Source: DATGXB01 sp035298905 (GTDB lineage: Bacteria > Cyanobacteriota > Cyanobacteriia > Cyanobacteriales > Nostocaceae). From it: DNA of 37,067 bases. Numbering within the stretch: position 1 is the first letter of the stretch; the number at the start of each line of letters is the position of its first letter. Both the position numbers and the translations under genes were made by a program. Positions 23,101-30,861 of this stretch are shown piece after piece. The stretch is from the NCBI GenBank assembly GCA_035298905.1, contig DATGXQ010000630.1:1-37067 (forward strand). Direction: 5' to 3'. The notes under the pieces were generated by a model, which ran no database searches, was not told where the DNA came from, and saw nothing but the letters and a program-made list of their open reading frames with translations.

Positions 23101-24764
23101 CCTTATTATCAGGAATAAAACTAGCTGTCACACTACTAGCAACTTTCCCGGCTGTACAGCAAGGCTTAAAAATTATTAAAAAAGTAAATGTTTTAAAAAC
23201 AAGAATCAACCAGTTATTGCAAGATTTTAAGCAAAAGTACCAACAAGAACATCAAAAACTAGAAATAGAAAAAGATAAAAAAATTAATCAGAAGATAGAA
23301 GAATTGAATGATTATCAACAAAACAAGGAGGAAATATCAAAAATAAATAGTGAAATTGAAAAATTAGAAACTCAAGTCAAAATCCAACGTCAACGTGTTG
23401 GTTTAACTGCTCAATCTCCTTCAATGCTTGATTTTATTGCTAAACGTTTAGAAGAAAATTCTTATCAAGAAAAGCTGGGTTTAATGCACCAAATTAAGCG
23501 GGACTTAGAAGATTTAACGGAACATTTAGCTTATAACTCAGCAAATCCAAATCCTGATAAACTGGCAGCTTTAAAACAACACTTTCCTAGAGGCCCCGCA
23601 AGAATTGTACTATATATTGACGATTTAGATCGCTGTCCTCCTGACAAGGTGGTGCAAGTTTTAGAAGCAGTACAATTATTGTTAAAAACTGAATTATTTA
23701 TCGTAATTTTAGCAATAGATGACAGATACATTAACCGCGCATTAGAAAACGTCTATAGAGGAGTTTTAAAACGTGGGGGTAGTCCTTCTGGTACTGATTA
23801 TATAGAAAAGATTATCCAAATTCCTTACCGGATGCGACCTATTGCTGATGCAACAGATATAGAACAGTATTTAAAATCACTCATTGACATAGAAGAAGAA
23901 AAATTAATTACCTCTAAAAAACAGGCTTTAGTAAATACTAGAACCAATAAAGTTTTCTCATCAAATCTTGAACCAAAACCAGAAGAAACTGACCAAAAGC
24001 CAGAAATTATAGAGTCAGAAGAACCAAGAGATACAGAAATATCTATCCCAGAGTCAACAGAATCATCCGCATCACCTGACTCTAATTTTATGATAAACCA
24101 AATTTATACAGATTCACCACCAATAGAATTTCTAGAACATCCCCCAGAAAATCCCGAAAATCAAGAATTACCACAACCATCACCAACTGAACCAGTAAGG
24201 ATAGTTGATAAATTTACCTTAGCAGAATTTGAAATCATCAAAGAATGCTGTCAGCACGTCGATATCACACCCAGAACAGGGAAACGATTAATTAATATAT
24301 GTAAGATTCTGAAAATTATCTGGACTCCCGCACCCAATGATAGTAGATGGAAAAACGAACCAGACATAGACGTTAAAAAAAGCTTAGTTGCATTTCTCGC
24401 TTTAGCTGGAAGATATCCAACTCAAATGCGAAAAGTTCTAGCAGAAATATATTTAAAATTTGAGCAAAGCGACAAACAAAGAATAGAGTTAAAGAAAGAG
24501 GAATTTCTTAACGAATTACTAAAACAAGATTCATTTATGGATATGCATCATCAGCGAGAATGGAAGAAGTTTAAATATGATTTCCAAAAAATGCCCCCAG
24601 CCGATGAATTTATTTTTGAACGCAGAACTTTCAATTTAGCGATGTCTTTCTGCTTCGTCGGTGATGTCGGTTATGACCCCGATGATATGTACAACAGAGA
24701 GTACAGATTTGATGATGCTAAAAAACTCTATGGCTTTAATATGGGTAAATCAAATTTTATATAG
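20193..24764 (+). CDS. WD40-repeat protein fused to a KAP-type P-loop NTPase
   Basis: A 1523-residue protein. Residues about 13-590 hold fourteen WD40 repeats (typical unit GHTDxVNSVAFSPDGQTxxSGSxDxTLRLWDLxG), enough for two seven-bladed propellers. From about 600 comes a KAP-family NTPase (Kidins220/PifA group): Walker A GSWGSGKS at 648-655, Walker B RIVLYIDDLDRCPPDKV with Asp1143-1144, and FIVILAIDDRYINRAL followed by YIEKIIQIPYRMRP. Between Walker A and B sit two long Glu/Gln/Lys-rich coiled coils (about 794-850 and 1010-1070) flanking a hydrophobic hairpin (about 933-990) that should span the membrane, as is characteristic of KAP proteins. A proline-rich acidic linker (about 1245-1330) precedes the C-terminal helical part. 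It would be a membrane-held NTPase with a cytoplasmic propeller sensor. Function is unknown; PifA-type relatives act in phage exclusion. Confidence 0.85.
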   Translation: MAAPPQEPGNLIFDNEVRAVAISPNGRRIAVGLANGTIEIWDLLIRDKWATCTGHTDYVNSVAFSPDGQTVVSGGEDQTLRLWDINGNPIGQPFQGHTDDVNSVAFSPDGQTIASGSSDQTIRLWDINGNAIAPPFEGHSGSVFAVAFRPDGQTIASGSSDTTVRLWDLEGNAIRQPFEGHTNTVFSVAFSPDGYKLISCSGDNTVRIWDLVEEPAFFPPLEGHTDAIYSVAFSPNGQFVVSGGYDHTAWLWDIENSSSSLVFSDHTDSIRSVVFSPDGEFIISGSQDGTVRLWDFWGNPVIHQPFSAYTDTVHSIALSPDGNILVSGCDDWRVRLWDIDGHLIGEPFFDHESSVTSVDFSPSGQLIASAGGGIVQLRDLNGQDLGFFTSGYANAIAFSPDGNIIATGGYDNIVNLWDLQGQRISENSSTEESMIKSIAFSPDGQTIVSGSDDKTLRLWDLQGYPISQPFQGHQNAVNAVAFSPDGKTVVSGSDDKTLRLWDLQGYTIGQPFQGHEDVVNAVAFSPDGQTVVSGSNDGTVLLWDLSDPQHQRYITIAEDVGIVYSVAFDPNGDYIFSAGENGIKVWRWLKFDSQLNENSLNILRTAQPFRNDQPTGEDTLNVTKELHALADVLMLRSLQPPLAVAILGSWGSGKSFAMHLIKQQITKIRCQSLTPEQAWSDHNDPNDSRLSPFVGHIYQINFDAWSYSKSDLWASLMQTIFDQLNRQLTLEKQLAEILTSDSLLQGGNIWQVLNEMNESDRKAFLESELSTEVLKQWKAKSTDVNALWDILTQLRQEEQDKLKSTEEQLQKFRQQKEQLDLEVQQQKKQVEQEVNKENEKVALVKSVIIQLKLIEDKKENSIFKDLLHDLGIKIPDLGFLAGIEDDKIVELIKSKDKTIDSLVQNADKIKNILNFKPSQISAFIEFLQNNPKKLLFFIFCAGLPFLAYGLLSYLTILLASISKFWLQISTLLSGIKLAVTLLATFPAVQQGLKIIKKVNVLKTRINQLLQDFKQKYQQEHQKLEIEKDKKINQKIEELNDYQQNKEEISKINSEIEKLETQVKIQRQRVGLTAQSPSMLDFIAKRLEENSYQEKLGLMHQIKRDLEDLTEHLAYNSANPNPDKLAALKQHFPRGPARIVLYIDDLDRCPPDKVVQVLEAVQLLLKTELFIVILAIDDRYINRALENVYRGVLKRGGSPSGTDYIEKIIQIPYRMRPIADATDIEQYLKSLIDIEEEKLITSKKQALVNTRTNKVFSSNLEPKPEETDQKPEIIESEEPRDTEISIPESTESSASPDSNFMINQIYTDSPPIEFLEHPPENPENQELPQPSPTEPVRIVDKFTLAEFEIIKECCQHVDITPRTGKRLINICKILKIIWTPAPNDSRWKNEPDIDVKKSLVAFLALAGRYPTQMRKVLAEIYLKFEQSDKQRIELKKEEFLNELLKQDSFMDMHHQREWKKFKYDFQKMPPADEFIFERRTFNLAMSFCFVGDVGYDPDDMYNREYRFDDAKKLYGFNMGKSNFI

Positions 24765-24774
24765 TAACTTGGAA

Positions 24775-24795
24775 GGATACAGCAGTACTGTGTCC
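24775..24795 (+). terminator. weak hairpin after the WD40-KAP gene
   Basis: GGATACAG and CTGTGTCC pair (one G-T) around CAGTA, ten bases after the stop. No T run follows, so termination is uncertain. It resembles the internal stem of the MITE-like family in sequence. Confidence 0.3.
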
Positions 24796-24910
24796 CTATA
24801 CCTATAAAAAACAAAATAACTCCGTAGGATTATATCTATATAGATCGTAAAGTCTGACTTGTAAAATGTCAATGGCTGAAATGACGAATTTTCGTTAAAT
24901 TATTGACACT

Positions 24911-24931
24911 ATTCTCAATAATATTGAGAAT
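24911..24931. promoter_or_regulatory. near-perfect palindrome in convergent spacer
   Basis: ATTCTCAATA-A-TATTGAGAAT is a 21-base palindrome with only the centre unpaired. The half-site ATTCTCAATA also occurs twice as a direct repeat at 309-340. It looks like an operator or a bidirectional hairpin between two convergent genes. No T run is attached. Confidence 0.5.
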
Positions 24932-24996
24932 GAAGCTGGATTATTGCGAAAAATCTCATCTTGCACAAATTTTCCCACATTCCCATATTTGCCTTT

Positions 24997-26274
24997 TCAC
25001 ATAGGTAACAGAGGTAATTGAATACTGACCGTAGTACCCTTATTTAATTCAGATTGAATGTACAACTCCCCATTATGAGCATTAATAATTCGTTTGCTGA
25101 TAGCTAAACCTAAGCCTGTACCATTTGGTTTAGTGGAAAAGAAAGGTTGAGTTAAATTGGCTAAAATTTCTGGTGGTATAGGTTCACCACTATTATGTAC
25201 ATTAATACAAACTTTATTTGTTGATGTAGTTGATATAATATTTACTTCCCATGTAATTACACTTCCCGGCGTAACCGCTTCACAAGCATTACGGACAATA
25301 TTAATAAAAACTTGTTTTAATTTATCTTTATCTCCTAAAATTTTTACACCAGAGGCAGAAGATATAAATTTAATTTGTCGTTCCTGTGCTTCTGGTATTT
25401 CTTGAATCGTTAATAATAGCTCACTAATAAATTGATTGATATCTAACTGAGATAAATGTAAGATTTGTGGTTTAGCATAAAGTAAAATTTCACTTAACAA
25501 GCGTTCTAAACGACTGGCTTCATCTAAAGCTAAAGATAAACGTTTTTGCGCTGCTTCTGTTAATACGGTTTTTTGAAAATACTTTAATCCCATCAACATT
25601 GTAGTTAAGGGGTTGCGAATTTCATGAACAATCATCGCTGCAAATTCGCCAATAGCTGCTAAACGTTCTTGTTCTACTAATTTGGCTTGTGCTGTTCTTA
25701 ATTCTGCGGTGCGTTTTTCTACTTCTGCTTCTAAATTTTGATTAAATAAACACTGCTTTTGATAAAGATGATAATGGTCGATGGCTGTTGCGGCTCGTTC
25801 TGAAAAGAGTTCGATGATTTGAATTTCTTCTGTTGTAAACTTTCTCGGTTGTTGATGAAAGGAACAAATAGTACCAATTACTTCACCTTGTGCTGTCCGC
25901 AATGGTATTCCTAAATAAGATAAATAACCTTCTAAAGAATCTTGATAATCTGGATGTTGGTTAGCATTTTCTACTGCTAAAGATTGACCAGTGGCGATAA
26001 CTTTGCTGGCTACTGTACCATGTAGCGAATAACTATGTTCGCAGTTACCTAAGTCTAAACTGCTGGCTAAAACAGTGGCAAATCCTTGTTGACAGAGTGT
26101 TACTACTGACAAATCTACTTCTAGTAATTGACTAACACCGCAAGCAATATTGTGTAAATAATTACTGATTTCCCCAGTGCGATAATTGAGAGATAATAAA
26201 AGTTCGATCGCTTGCAGCTTTTGTCGCAAAGGTTGGTCTGGAAGCATCATTTTACTTGCACTGACTGTACTCAT
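24997..26274 (-). CDS. soluble GAF-domain sensor histidine kinase
   Basis: The 425 residues comprise a GAF domain (about 20-160; includes LHGTVASKVIATGQSLAVEN and YLGIPLRTAQGEVIGTICSF), a short coiled coil (EAEVEKRTAELRTAQAKLVE), the HisKA helix with His217 in MIVHEIRNPLTTMLMGLKYF, and a complete ATPase domain (N box KQVFINIVRNACEAV, G1 VHNSGEPIP, F box FFSTKPNGTGLGL). In G1 the usual DNGxGIP is changed to HNSGEPIP. No Cys in the GAF core marks it clearly as a bilin binder, so a small-molecule or redox cue is as likely. No membrane segments. A longer frame opens at TTG 26304, but ATG 26274 (MSTVSASKMML) is preferred. No response regulator is adjacent on this strand. Confidence 0.9.
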   Translation of the reverse strand: MSTVSASKMMLPDQPLRQKLQAIELLLSLNYRTGEISNYLHNIACGVSQLLEVDLSVVTLCQQGFATVLASSLDLGNCEHSYSLHGTVASKVIATGQSLAVENANQHPDYQDSLEGYLSYLGIPLRTAQGEVIGTICSFHQQPRKFTTEEIQIIELFSERAATAIDHYHLYQKQCLFNQNLEAEVEKRTAELRTAQAKLVEQERLAAIGEFAAMIVHEIRNPLTTMLMGLKYFQKTVLTEAAQKRLSLALDEASRLERLLSEILLYAKPQILHLSQLDINQFISELLLTIQEIPEAQERQIKFISSASGVKILGDKDKLKQVFINIVRNACEAVTPGSVITWEVNIISTTSTNKVCINVHNSGEPIPPEILANLTQPFFSTKPNGTGLGLAISKRIINAHNGELYIQSELNKGTTVSIQLPLLPM

Positions 26275-26672
26275 AGATAGCGATCGCTTAACAACTTTCA
26301 ACAATTTTGGATTGTTTAGGTACTAAGAATTTTACTGCTAAAAGCTGTATTTGTATATCCCAACTACTGAAAAATTTACATACAGCAGGGAACAGGGAAC
26401 AGGGAACAGGGAACAGGGTTGAAAGTCTTTTAGCATAAGGCTTTGTTCCTAACATTTGTACCTCATTTAGCTAAAATCTGCTGTAAGTCAATGTGAGGTT
26501 TTTATCTAAATATCCACAAAGCTTAAATTTTGCTGAGAAGTACATGAAAAATTTTTCAGCAGAATATCAGTTTAGTAAATGAAAATTTTTAGACGATAAT
26601 CACGATAACATTAATTAAATAAGTCACAATTAATCTACAGAGAATCAAATTATTTTCCTGGAGAAAATCACA
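26275..26672. repeat. divergent intergenic region with TTCCCTG-type heptamer array
   Basis: Between the divergent kinase and DM13 genes. It holds a tandem array of CAGGGAA at 26386-26418 (over four copies) and otherwise AT-rich sequence with no gene. A GGAG at 26660-26663 serves the next gene. Confidence 0.7.
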
Positions 26673-27179
26673 GTGCTACAGTTTAACTATATATTGACAC
26701 TTTTCTTAACTGCTCTAATGATGGTTAGCTGTACTAATCAAGCTAATTCTGCAAAAACTCCCGTTAGTGTTACTCCTCAATCAATTTCTAATTCCCAATT
26801 ACCTAAAACAGAAAATTTAGCATCTATCAAGTCTGGAACTTTCGTCTCTGGAGAACATGAAACTAAAGGAAAAGTCGCTATAAATCGCAGACAAGGCAAA
26901 ACCTTTTTAGAGCTTGATCAATCATTTAAAACTTCTAGTTCGGGGCCTGATTTAGTTGTGGTTCTGCATCGCTCAGATAATGTAATTGGTTCGACTAAAC
27001 CCCCATCTTATCCTCTCAAAGAGGGAGATTATCTTGTTATCAGTCGTTTACAAAAATTCAATGGTTCTCAAATTTATGTCCTTCCCAAGAATATTAATAT
27101 AGCAGATTACAAATCTGTGGCAATTTGGTGTCGTAAATTTAATGCTACTTTTGGCGTGGCTAAATTGAGCAATAGCTAA
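26673..27179 (+). CDS. DM13-domain lipoprotein
   Basis: A 168-residue lipoprotein: signal peptide with lipobox LMMVSC (lipid Cys20), a Ser/Thr/Pro linker (21-52), then a DM13 domain (about 53-165). Seen are SGTFVSGEHETKGKVAINRR, FKTSSSGPDLVVVLHRS, YPLKEGDYLVISRLQKFNGS, and the near-invariant Cys153 in SVAIWCRKFNATFGVAKL. DM13 has been proposed as a redox or electron-transfer module because of that cysteine. The start is GTG 26673 with a GGAG ten bases before it. A histidine kinase and response regulator follow on the same strand (110-base gap), so it may be a sensory or effector partner of that pair. Confidence 0.9.
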   Translation: MLQFNYILTLFLTALMMVSCTNQANSAKTPVSVTPQSISNSQLPKTENLASIKSGTFVSGEHETKGKVAINRRQGKTFLELDQSFKTSSSGPDLVVVLHRSDNVIGSTKPPSYPLKEGDYLVISRLQKFNGSQIYVLPKNINIADYKSVAIWCRKFNATFGVAKLSNS

Positions 27180-27289
27180 AGTAATAAATAGTTTCCATCA
27201 ACAGAATTTATTTTTGCCGTTTCAGGTTAAATTTTACCTGAAATTTTATCATTATTATTGAATCTGCTGATCACAAATAAGCAATAAAA

Positions 27290-28408
27290 ATGAATCTAAT
27301 CAAGAGTTATTCCCAAAACATAACTAGAATGCTTTTAGTTAAACTTGAGCCAAATTCACTCAAGTTTCGTTTGACATCAGGAATAATATTGATATTTATC
27401 CTGGGATTGGGTAGTTTAACTCTATGGGTGAGTTGGGAAATGCAAGCTTTTTTGATGACTATTCATCAAATGTCAGATATATCTGAACAATATCGGCAGC
27501 TTTTAAATTTTATTCATAATTTAAAGATGATGAGCTTGTTATTATTAGTTATTATGATAATTATTACTACTTTATTTATTCAGCGATCGCTCCTGCCATT
27601 ACAACAGATAAACCATTGTAAAATTGCTCATAATAACGAATTAATTCCCTACAGACTCAAGTTAAATCAAACACCAAAAGAAATCAAAATCCTTGCTCAA
27701 ACCTGGACAGAACTTTTAACACAATTACAAGAAACAAAAGAGCAACAACGACAATTTATTAACGACTTAGCCCACGAATTACGTACACCTTTGAGTATGG
27801 TTTATGGATATCTGCAAAGGACTGGAAAACGCGGTGATAACTTAACAGAAGCTCAAAAAGAAAGTTTAGAAATGGCCTTGTCAGATGCCGAACGCATGAC
27901 TCGGATTTTACAAAATTTACTGGATTTAGCTAGGGCTGGTAGTAATACCATACCACCACCAGAACCAGTAATACTCAATGATTTGCTGACGAATATGGCA
28001 CAAATGACAGAAAAATTTGAACATCGAGAAATTCAACTTGATTTAGTGCCATTCCCCGTAAAAATTAAGGCAGATTATCATCAGTTGATGCAAATTTTCA
28101 ATCATTTGATTAGCAATGCAGTTAAATATTCAGATCCAGGTGAGGCGATTTATTTGCGATTAAATCAGATTGATAATTGGGCAATAATGCAAGTAAGCGA
28201 TCGCGGCTGTGATATTCCCGTATCAGAACAATCGCGGATTTTTGAACCCTTTTATCGTGTTGATCCCTCCCGTTCTCGTGCTACTGGAGGAGTAGGATTA
28301 GGTTTAGCGATCGTTAAACGTTTGGTAGTCAGTATGGGCGGTATAGTAACAGTCCAATCAACGCCAGGTGAAGGCAACACTTTTATTGTAAAATTACCTA
28401 TTATATAG
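27290..28408 (+). CDS. transmembrane sensor histidine kinase
   Basis: The 372 residues have TM1 (about 30-48), a very short periplasmic loop (about 49-80), TM2 (about 80-97), a reduced HAMP-like linker, then HisKA with His162 in NDLAHELRTPLSMVYGYL and an ATPase domain (N box MQIFNHLISNAVKYS, F box FEPFYRVDPSRSRATGGVGL). The G1 box reads SDRGCDIP, where the family has D-x-G-x-G, so the second glycine is an aspartate; this could lower ATP binding or be tolerated. The small loop suggests sensing in or near the membrane, perhaps through the neighbouring DM13 lipoprotein. The response-regulator gene starts 8 bases after this stop, so the two form a two-component system. Confidence 0.93.
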   Translation: MNLIKSYSQNITRMLLVKLEPNSLKFRLTSGIILIFILGLGSLTLWVSWEMQAFLMTIHQMSDISEQYRQLLNFIHNLKMMSLLLLVIMIIITTLFIQRSLLPLQQINHCKIAHNNELIPYRLKLNQTPKEIKILAQTWTELLTQLQETKEQQRQFINDLAHELRTPLSMVYGYLQRTGKRGDNLTEAQKESLEMALSDAERMTRILQNLLDLARAGSNTIPPPEPVILNDLLTNMAQMTEKFEHREIQLDLVPFPVKIKADYHQLMQIFNHLISNAVKYSDPGEAIYLRLNQIDNWAIMQVSDRGCDIPVSEQSRIFEPFYRVDPSRSRATGGVGLGLAIVKRLVVSMGGIVTVQSTPGEGNTFIVKLPII

Positions 28409-28416
28409 ATAAAATT

Positions 28417-29091
28417 ATGACAGCACACATACTTTTAGTAGAAGATGAAATCAAACTCGCACGATTTATAGAACTAGAACTTAGTAGCGAAGGTTATCAA
28501 GTCAGCGTCGCTAATGACGGGATGAATGGGTTAATGTTAGCACGAGAATCAACACCAGATTTAGTAATTTTAGATTGGATGTTACCCGGTTTATCCGGTG
28601 TAGAAATTTGTCGCCGTTTGCGTTCCACTGGCATTTCCGTACCAGTAATATTATTGACAGCTAAAGATGAAGTAAGCGATCGCGTCACCGGTTTAGATGC
28701 AGGTGCAGATGATTATGTCGTCAAACCATTTAGTATTGAAGAATTACTAGCCAGAATCCGCGCTCATTTACGTCGCACCCAAGAAACAAATGAGGATTTA
28801 TTACAGTTTTTAGACCTAAGTTTAAATCGTCGTACCCGTGAAGTTTTTCGCGGTAAACGAGCAATTGATTTAACAGCCAAAGAATTTGATTTATTAGAAT
28901 ATCTCCTTACCCATCCCCGACAAGTATTTACTAGAGAACAAATTCTAGAGCAAGTGTGGGGTTATGATTTTATGGGAGATTCCAATATTATAGAAGTTTA
29001 TATTCGTTATCTCCGACTGAAGTTAGAAGAAAGTCAAGAAAAGCGTTTAATTCATACTATCAGGGGAGTAGGTTATGCTTTACGCGAGTAG
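28417..29091 (+). CDS. OmpR/PhoB-family response regulator
   Basis: The 224 residues comprise a receiver domain (1-120) with the acidic pocket Glu9-Asp10, phospho-acceptor Asp53 in LVILDWMLPG, Thr in ILLTAKDE and Lys103 in YVVKPF. It is followed by a winged-helix DNA-binding domain (about 128-224: IDLTAKEFDLLEYLLTHP, REQILEQVWGYDF, VYIRYLRLKLE, IHTIRGVGYALRE). All key residues are intact, so it should be a phosphorylation-controlled transcription factor. It lies 8 bases after its kinase. The targets cannot be read here; the DM13 lipoprotein and nearby membrane genes are candidates. Confidence 0.96.
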   Translation: MTAHILLVEDEIKLARFIELELSSEGYQVSVANDGMNGLMLARESTPDLVILDWMLPGLSGVEICRRLRSTGISVPVILLTAKDEVSDRVTGLDAGADDYVVKPFSIEELLARIRAHLRRTQETNEDLLQFLDLSLNRRTREVFRGKRAIDLTAKEFDLLEYLLTHPRQVFTREQILEQVWGYDFMGDSNIIEVYIRYLRLKLEESQEKRLIHTIRGVGYALRE

Positions 29092-29401
29092 TTTTAAGTA
29101 AGAATTCAGGAGTCAGGAGTCAGGAGTCAGAATAGTTAGTTATCACACAAGGAATAGAGATCAGTAATATTTGGCGAAAATCATTTAGCTTGATTCTCAA
29201 ATTCTCTCAAATGCTGTATTCTGTATTCTGAATCCTTACATTATTTTTTTAGAGACGTTGTATATAAAGTCTCTGTTCAGTATGAGAATAATATAGCAAT
29301 CCTAAATCATTTATGAACGCTACCTGTTCCCTGTTAAGAGTTCCCTGTTCCCTTCTCTCCAAAAGTCAGTTCACAACTTAGATCGGATTGCTATATGTGA
29401 A
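29092..29401. repeat. spacer with AGTCAGG repeats and MITE-like copy 4
   Basis: CAGGAGT tandem heptamers lie at about 29107-29130, and a complete MITE-like element at 29292-29395 fills the end next to the DUF4079-like gene stop. No gene is seen. Confidence 0.7.
29292..29395. mobile_element. MITE-like element, copy 4 (104 bp)
   Basis: Ends TATAGCAATCCTAAATCATT and CTTAGATCGGATTGCTATA are inverted repeats. The interior contains TTCCCTG units (CTGTTCCCTGTTAAGAGTTC). It is close in size and interior to the copy at 9719. The element ends six bases before the stop of the next gene. Confidence 0.75.
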
Positions 29402-30136
29402 TCAAGGTTTATCCGGTAAAAGAGGATTTTGAATTGTACAATTATTCATCTCACATTGTTTTTGATATAGTTGGTTCACATATTGTTTTTGCCAAGCGAG
29501 GGGAATTTCTAACAATGATAATGTCCCAGTCATTCCCAAACCTAAAAATAATAACATCGCAGCACAACTCACAGTAATATGTACCTTACGCCAAAAATTA
29601 GTTTTATCCTTATAAATTTCTGGTAAAATAGATAAAGAAAAAATCATTAATAAAGCAGCAGCTATTCCATAATAATAATGAGACATATACCATTTTTCAG
29701 TTAGGCGATAAACACCATTTTGACAACCAAGAACTACTAAACCCATACCTACGAGAGTAGCCAATATCCCGCGCCAATTTTTATTTTTAGCTTGATAAAG
29801 TAAAACTTGAGAAATAATAGTTGCAGCAAATATTAAGACTATAAACGTGACTTGGAAAGGTGATTTTAACCAAATTTGATACTCAAAAACATGGCTAAAA
29901 ATAGCATAAGCCAGTGCTACTAAAACAACACCCACAACCGAACCTGTTAACCATTTACCTAATTGGACATGTTCTGGTCCCGCAACTGGTGGAATTTTAC
30001 TTTTACCTGCGCTAATAGTTTCTAGCCGACGTTGACGCACCTGCAAAGCACGATGGAGGACTATACCAATTAAAGGAAAAACAACAGTTACGGCAATTAC
30101 TGGATGTAACAGCAAAATTATATCTTTAGCTGCCAT
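29402..30136 (-). CDS. DUF4079-like multi-pass membrane protein
   Basis: The 244 residues have about six hydrophobic helices, and the overall pattern resembles cytochrome b561-like proteins. Histidines lie in or near helices at 11, 28, 82, 153 and 186 (LLLHPVIAV, IVLHRALQ, FSHVFEY, YMSHYYYG, KVHITVS) and could bind haem, although that is inference. The DUF4079 family is typical of cyanobacteria and chloroplast-bearing organisms, and its function is not established. The C-terminal tail (about 205-244) is polar with two Cys (KQCEMNNC). It is on the opposite strand to the DM13/kinase/regulator genes and converges on them. Membrane location is clear. Confidence 0.75.
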   Translation of the reverse strand: MAAKDIILLLHPVIAVTVVFPLIGIVLHRALQVRQRRLETISAGKSKIPPVAGPEHVQLGKWLTGSVVGVVLVALAYAIFSHVFEYQIWLKSPFQVTFIVLIFAATIISQVLLYQAKNKNWRGILATLVGMGLVVLGCQNGVYRLTEKWYMSHYYYGIAAALLMIFSLSILPEIYKDKTNFWRKVHITVSCAAMLLFLGLGMTGTLSLLEIPLAWQKQYVNQLYQKQCEMNNCTIQNPLLPDKP

Positions 30137-30290
30137 ATCGAATCCTCTATTTTTGAAAAATTTATTGTGTTATAAAAAGGACACCTCATGTAAGAATCCA
30201 GAATCCAGAATCTAGAATCTAGAATGAACAAAGCTAAGATGAAAATCATTCTGATTCCTGACTCCTGAATTCTGAATTCTGACGATAAAG
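30137..30290. repeat. spacer with short imperfect tandem repeats
   Basis: GAATCCA/GAATCTA units lie at about 30186-30224 and GAATTCT units at about 30262-30281, roughly inverted to each other, between two minus-strand genes. No gene is seen. Confidence 0.6.
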
Positions 30291-30695
30291 TTATTTAACT
30301 TCGCTTGGTTGAAATCTCATAACTTTACCTTTTTTCACAGTTATAACTACATCATAAGTAGCACAATAAGAAATTGTTACATCATTAGCCTTGTTATATA
30401 AATTTACTACCATTCCTGCACCACCCGGCTGTACAGAAATTGGTTCTAAGTCACCAAAAAAGAAACGCCGCAACTGATCACCACTGCCAAATTGACCCTT
30501 ATTTTTCATGAGCATGTCAATTTTTTGTTGAGCAGTTAAGCCAGTAGCATCTTTCATTTCTGCTTTCCGATCTTGCTTAACTTCTTGCGCTGAAACTTGA
30601 ACTAAAGAGGGGTTAATAGCTTTAAGTGGAGCATTCCAAATAGTGACAATACCAGCTAAAGCAACAGTTGTAAATAGAGTAGAAGTTAATTTCAT
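30291..30695 (-). CDS. secreted protein of unknown function
   Basis: The 134 residues have an N-terminal signal peptide (KLTSTLFTTVALAGIVTIW) with probable cleavage after KA (26) or SAQ (35-37). The mature part has a basic helical segment (KQDRKAEMKDATGLTAQQKI) and a C-terminal beta-rich part (GAGMVVNLYNKANDVTISYC, then YDVVITVKKGKVMRF). One Cys (Cys110) is in the mature protein. It is not recognised as a named family. It shares its strand with the DUF4079-like gene and precedes it, with 154 bases of repeat-bearing spacer between, so co-transcription is possible but unproven. Confidence 0.7.
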   Translation of the reverse strand: MKLTSTLFTTVALAGIVTIWNAPLKAINPSLVQVSAQEVKQDRKAEMKDATGLTAQQKIDMLMKNKGQFGSGDQLRRFFFGDLEPISVQPGGAGMVVNLYNKANDVTISYCATYDVVITVKKGKVMRFQPSEVK

Positions 30696-30861
30696 TTGTT
30701 AATCCTGCATCAATCTCAACTATGCAAAGCATCCCACTTGGTACTGAATTTGTTCTGAAACTCAACCACAAATTTTCTGAATTTATCCCCAAGAATAATT
30801 TAATCCCTACTCAGCATTTTCTCAGAAACAACTCATCATGACTTAATCAAGTAAATATAGT

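Noticed and set aside
24997..26274. Kinase GAF domain considered as a phytochrome-type bilin sensor
   Set aside because: No PHY domain and no clear chromophore-binding Cys context were seen.
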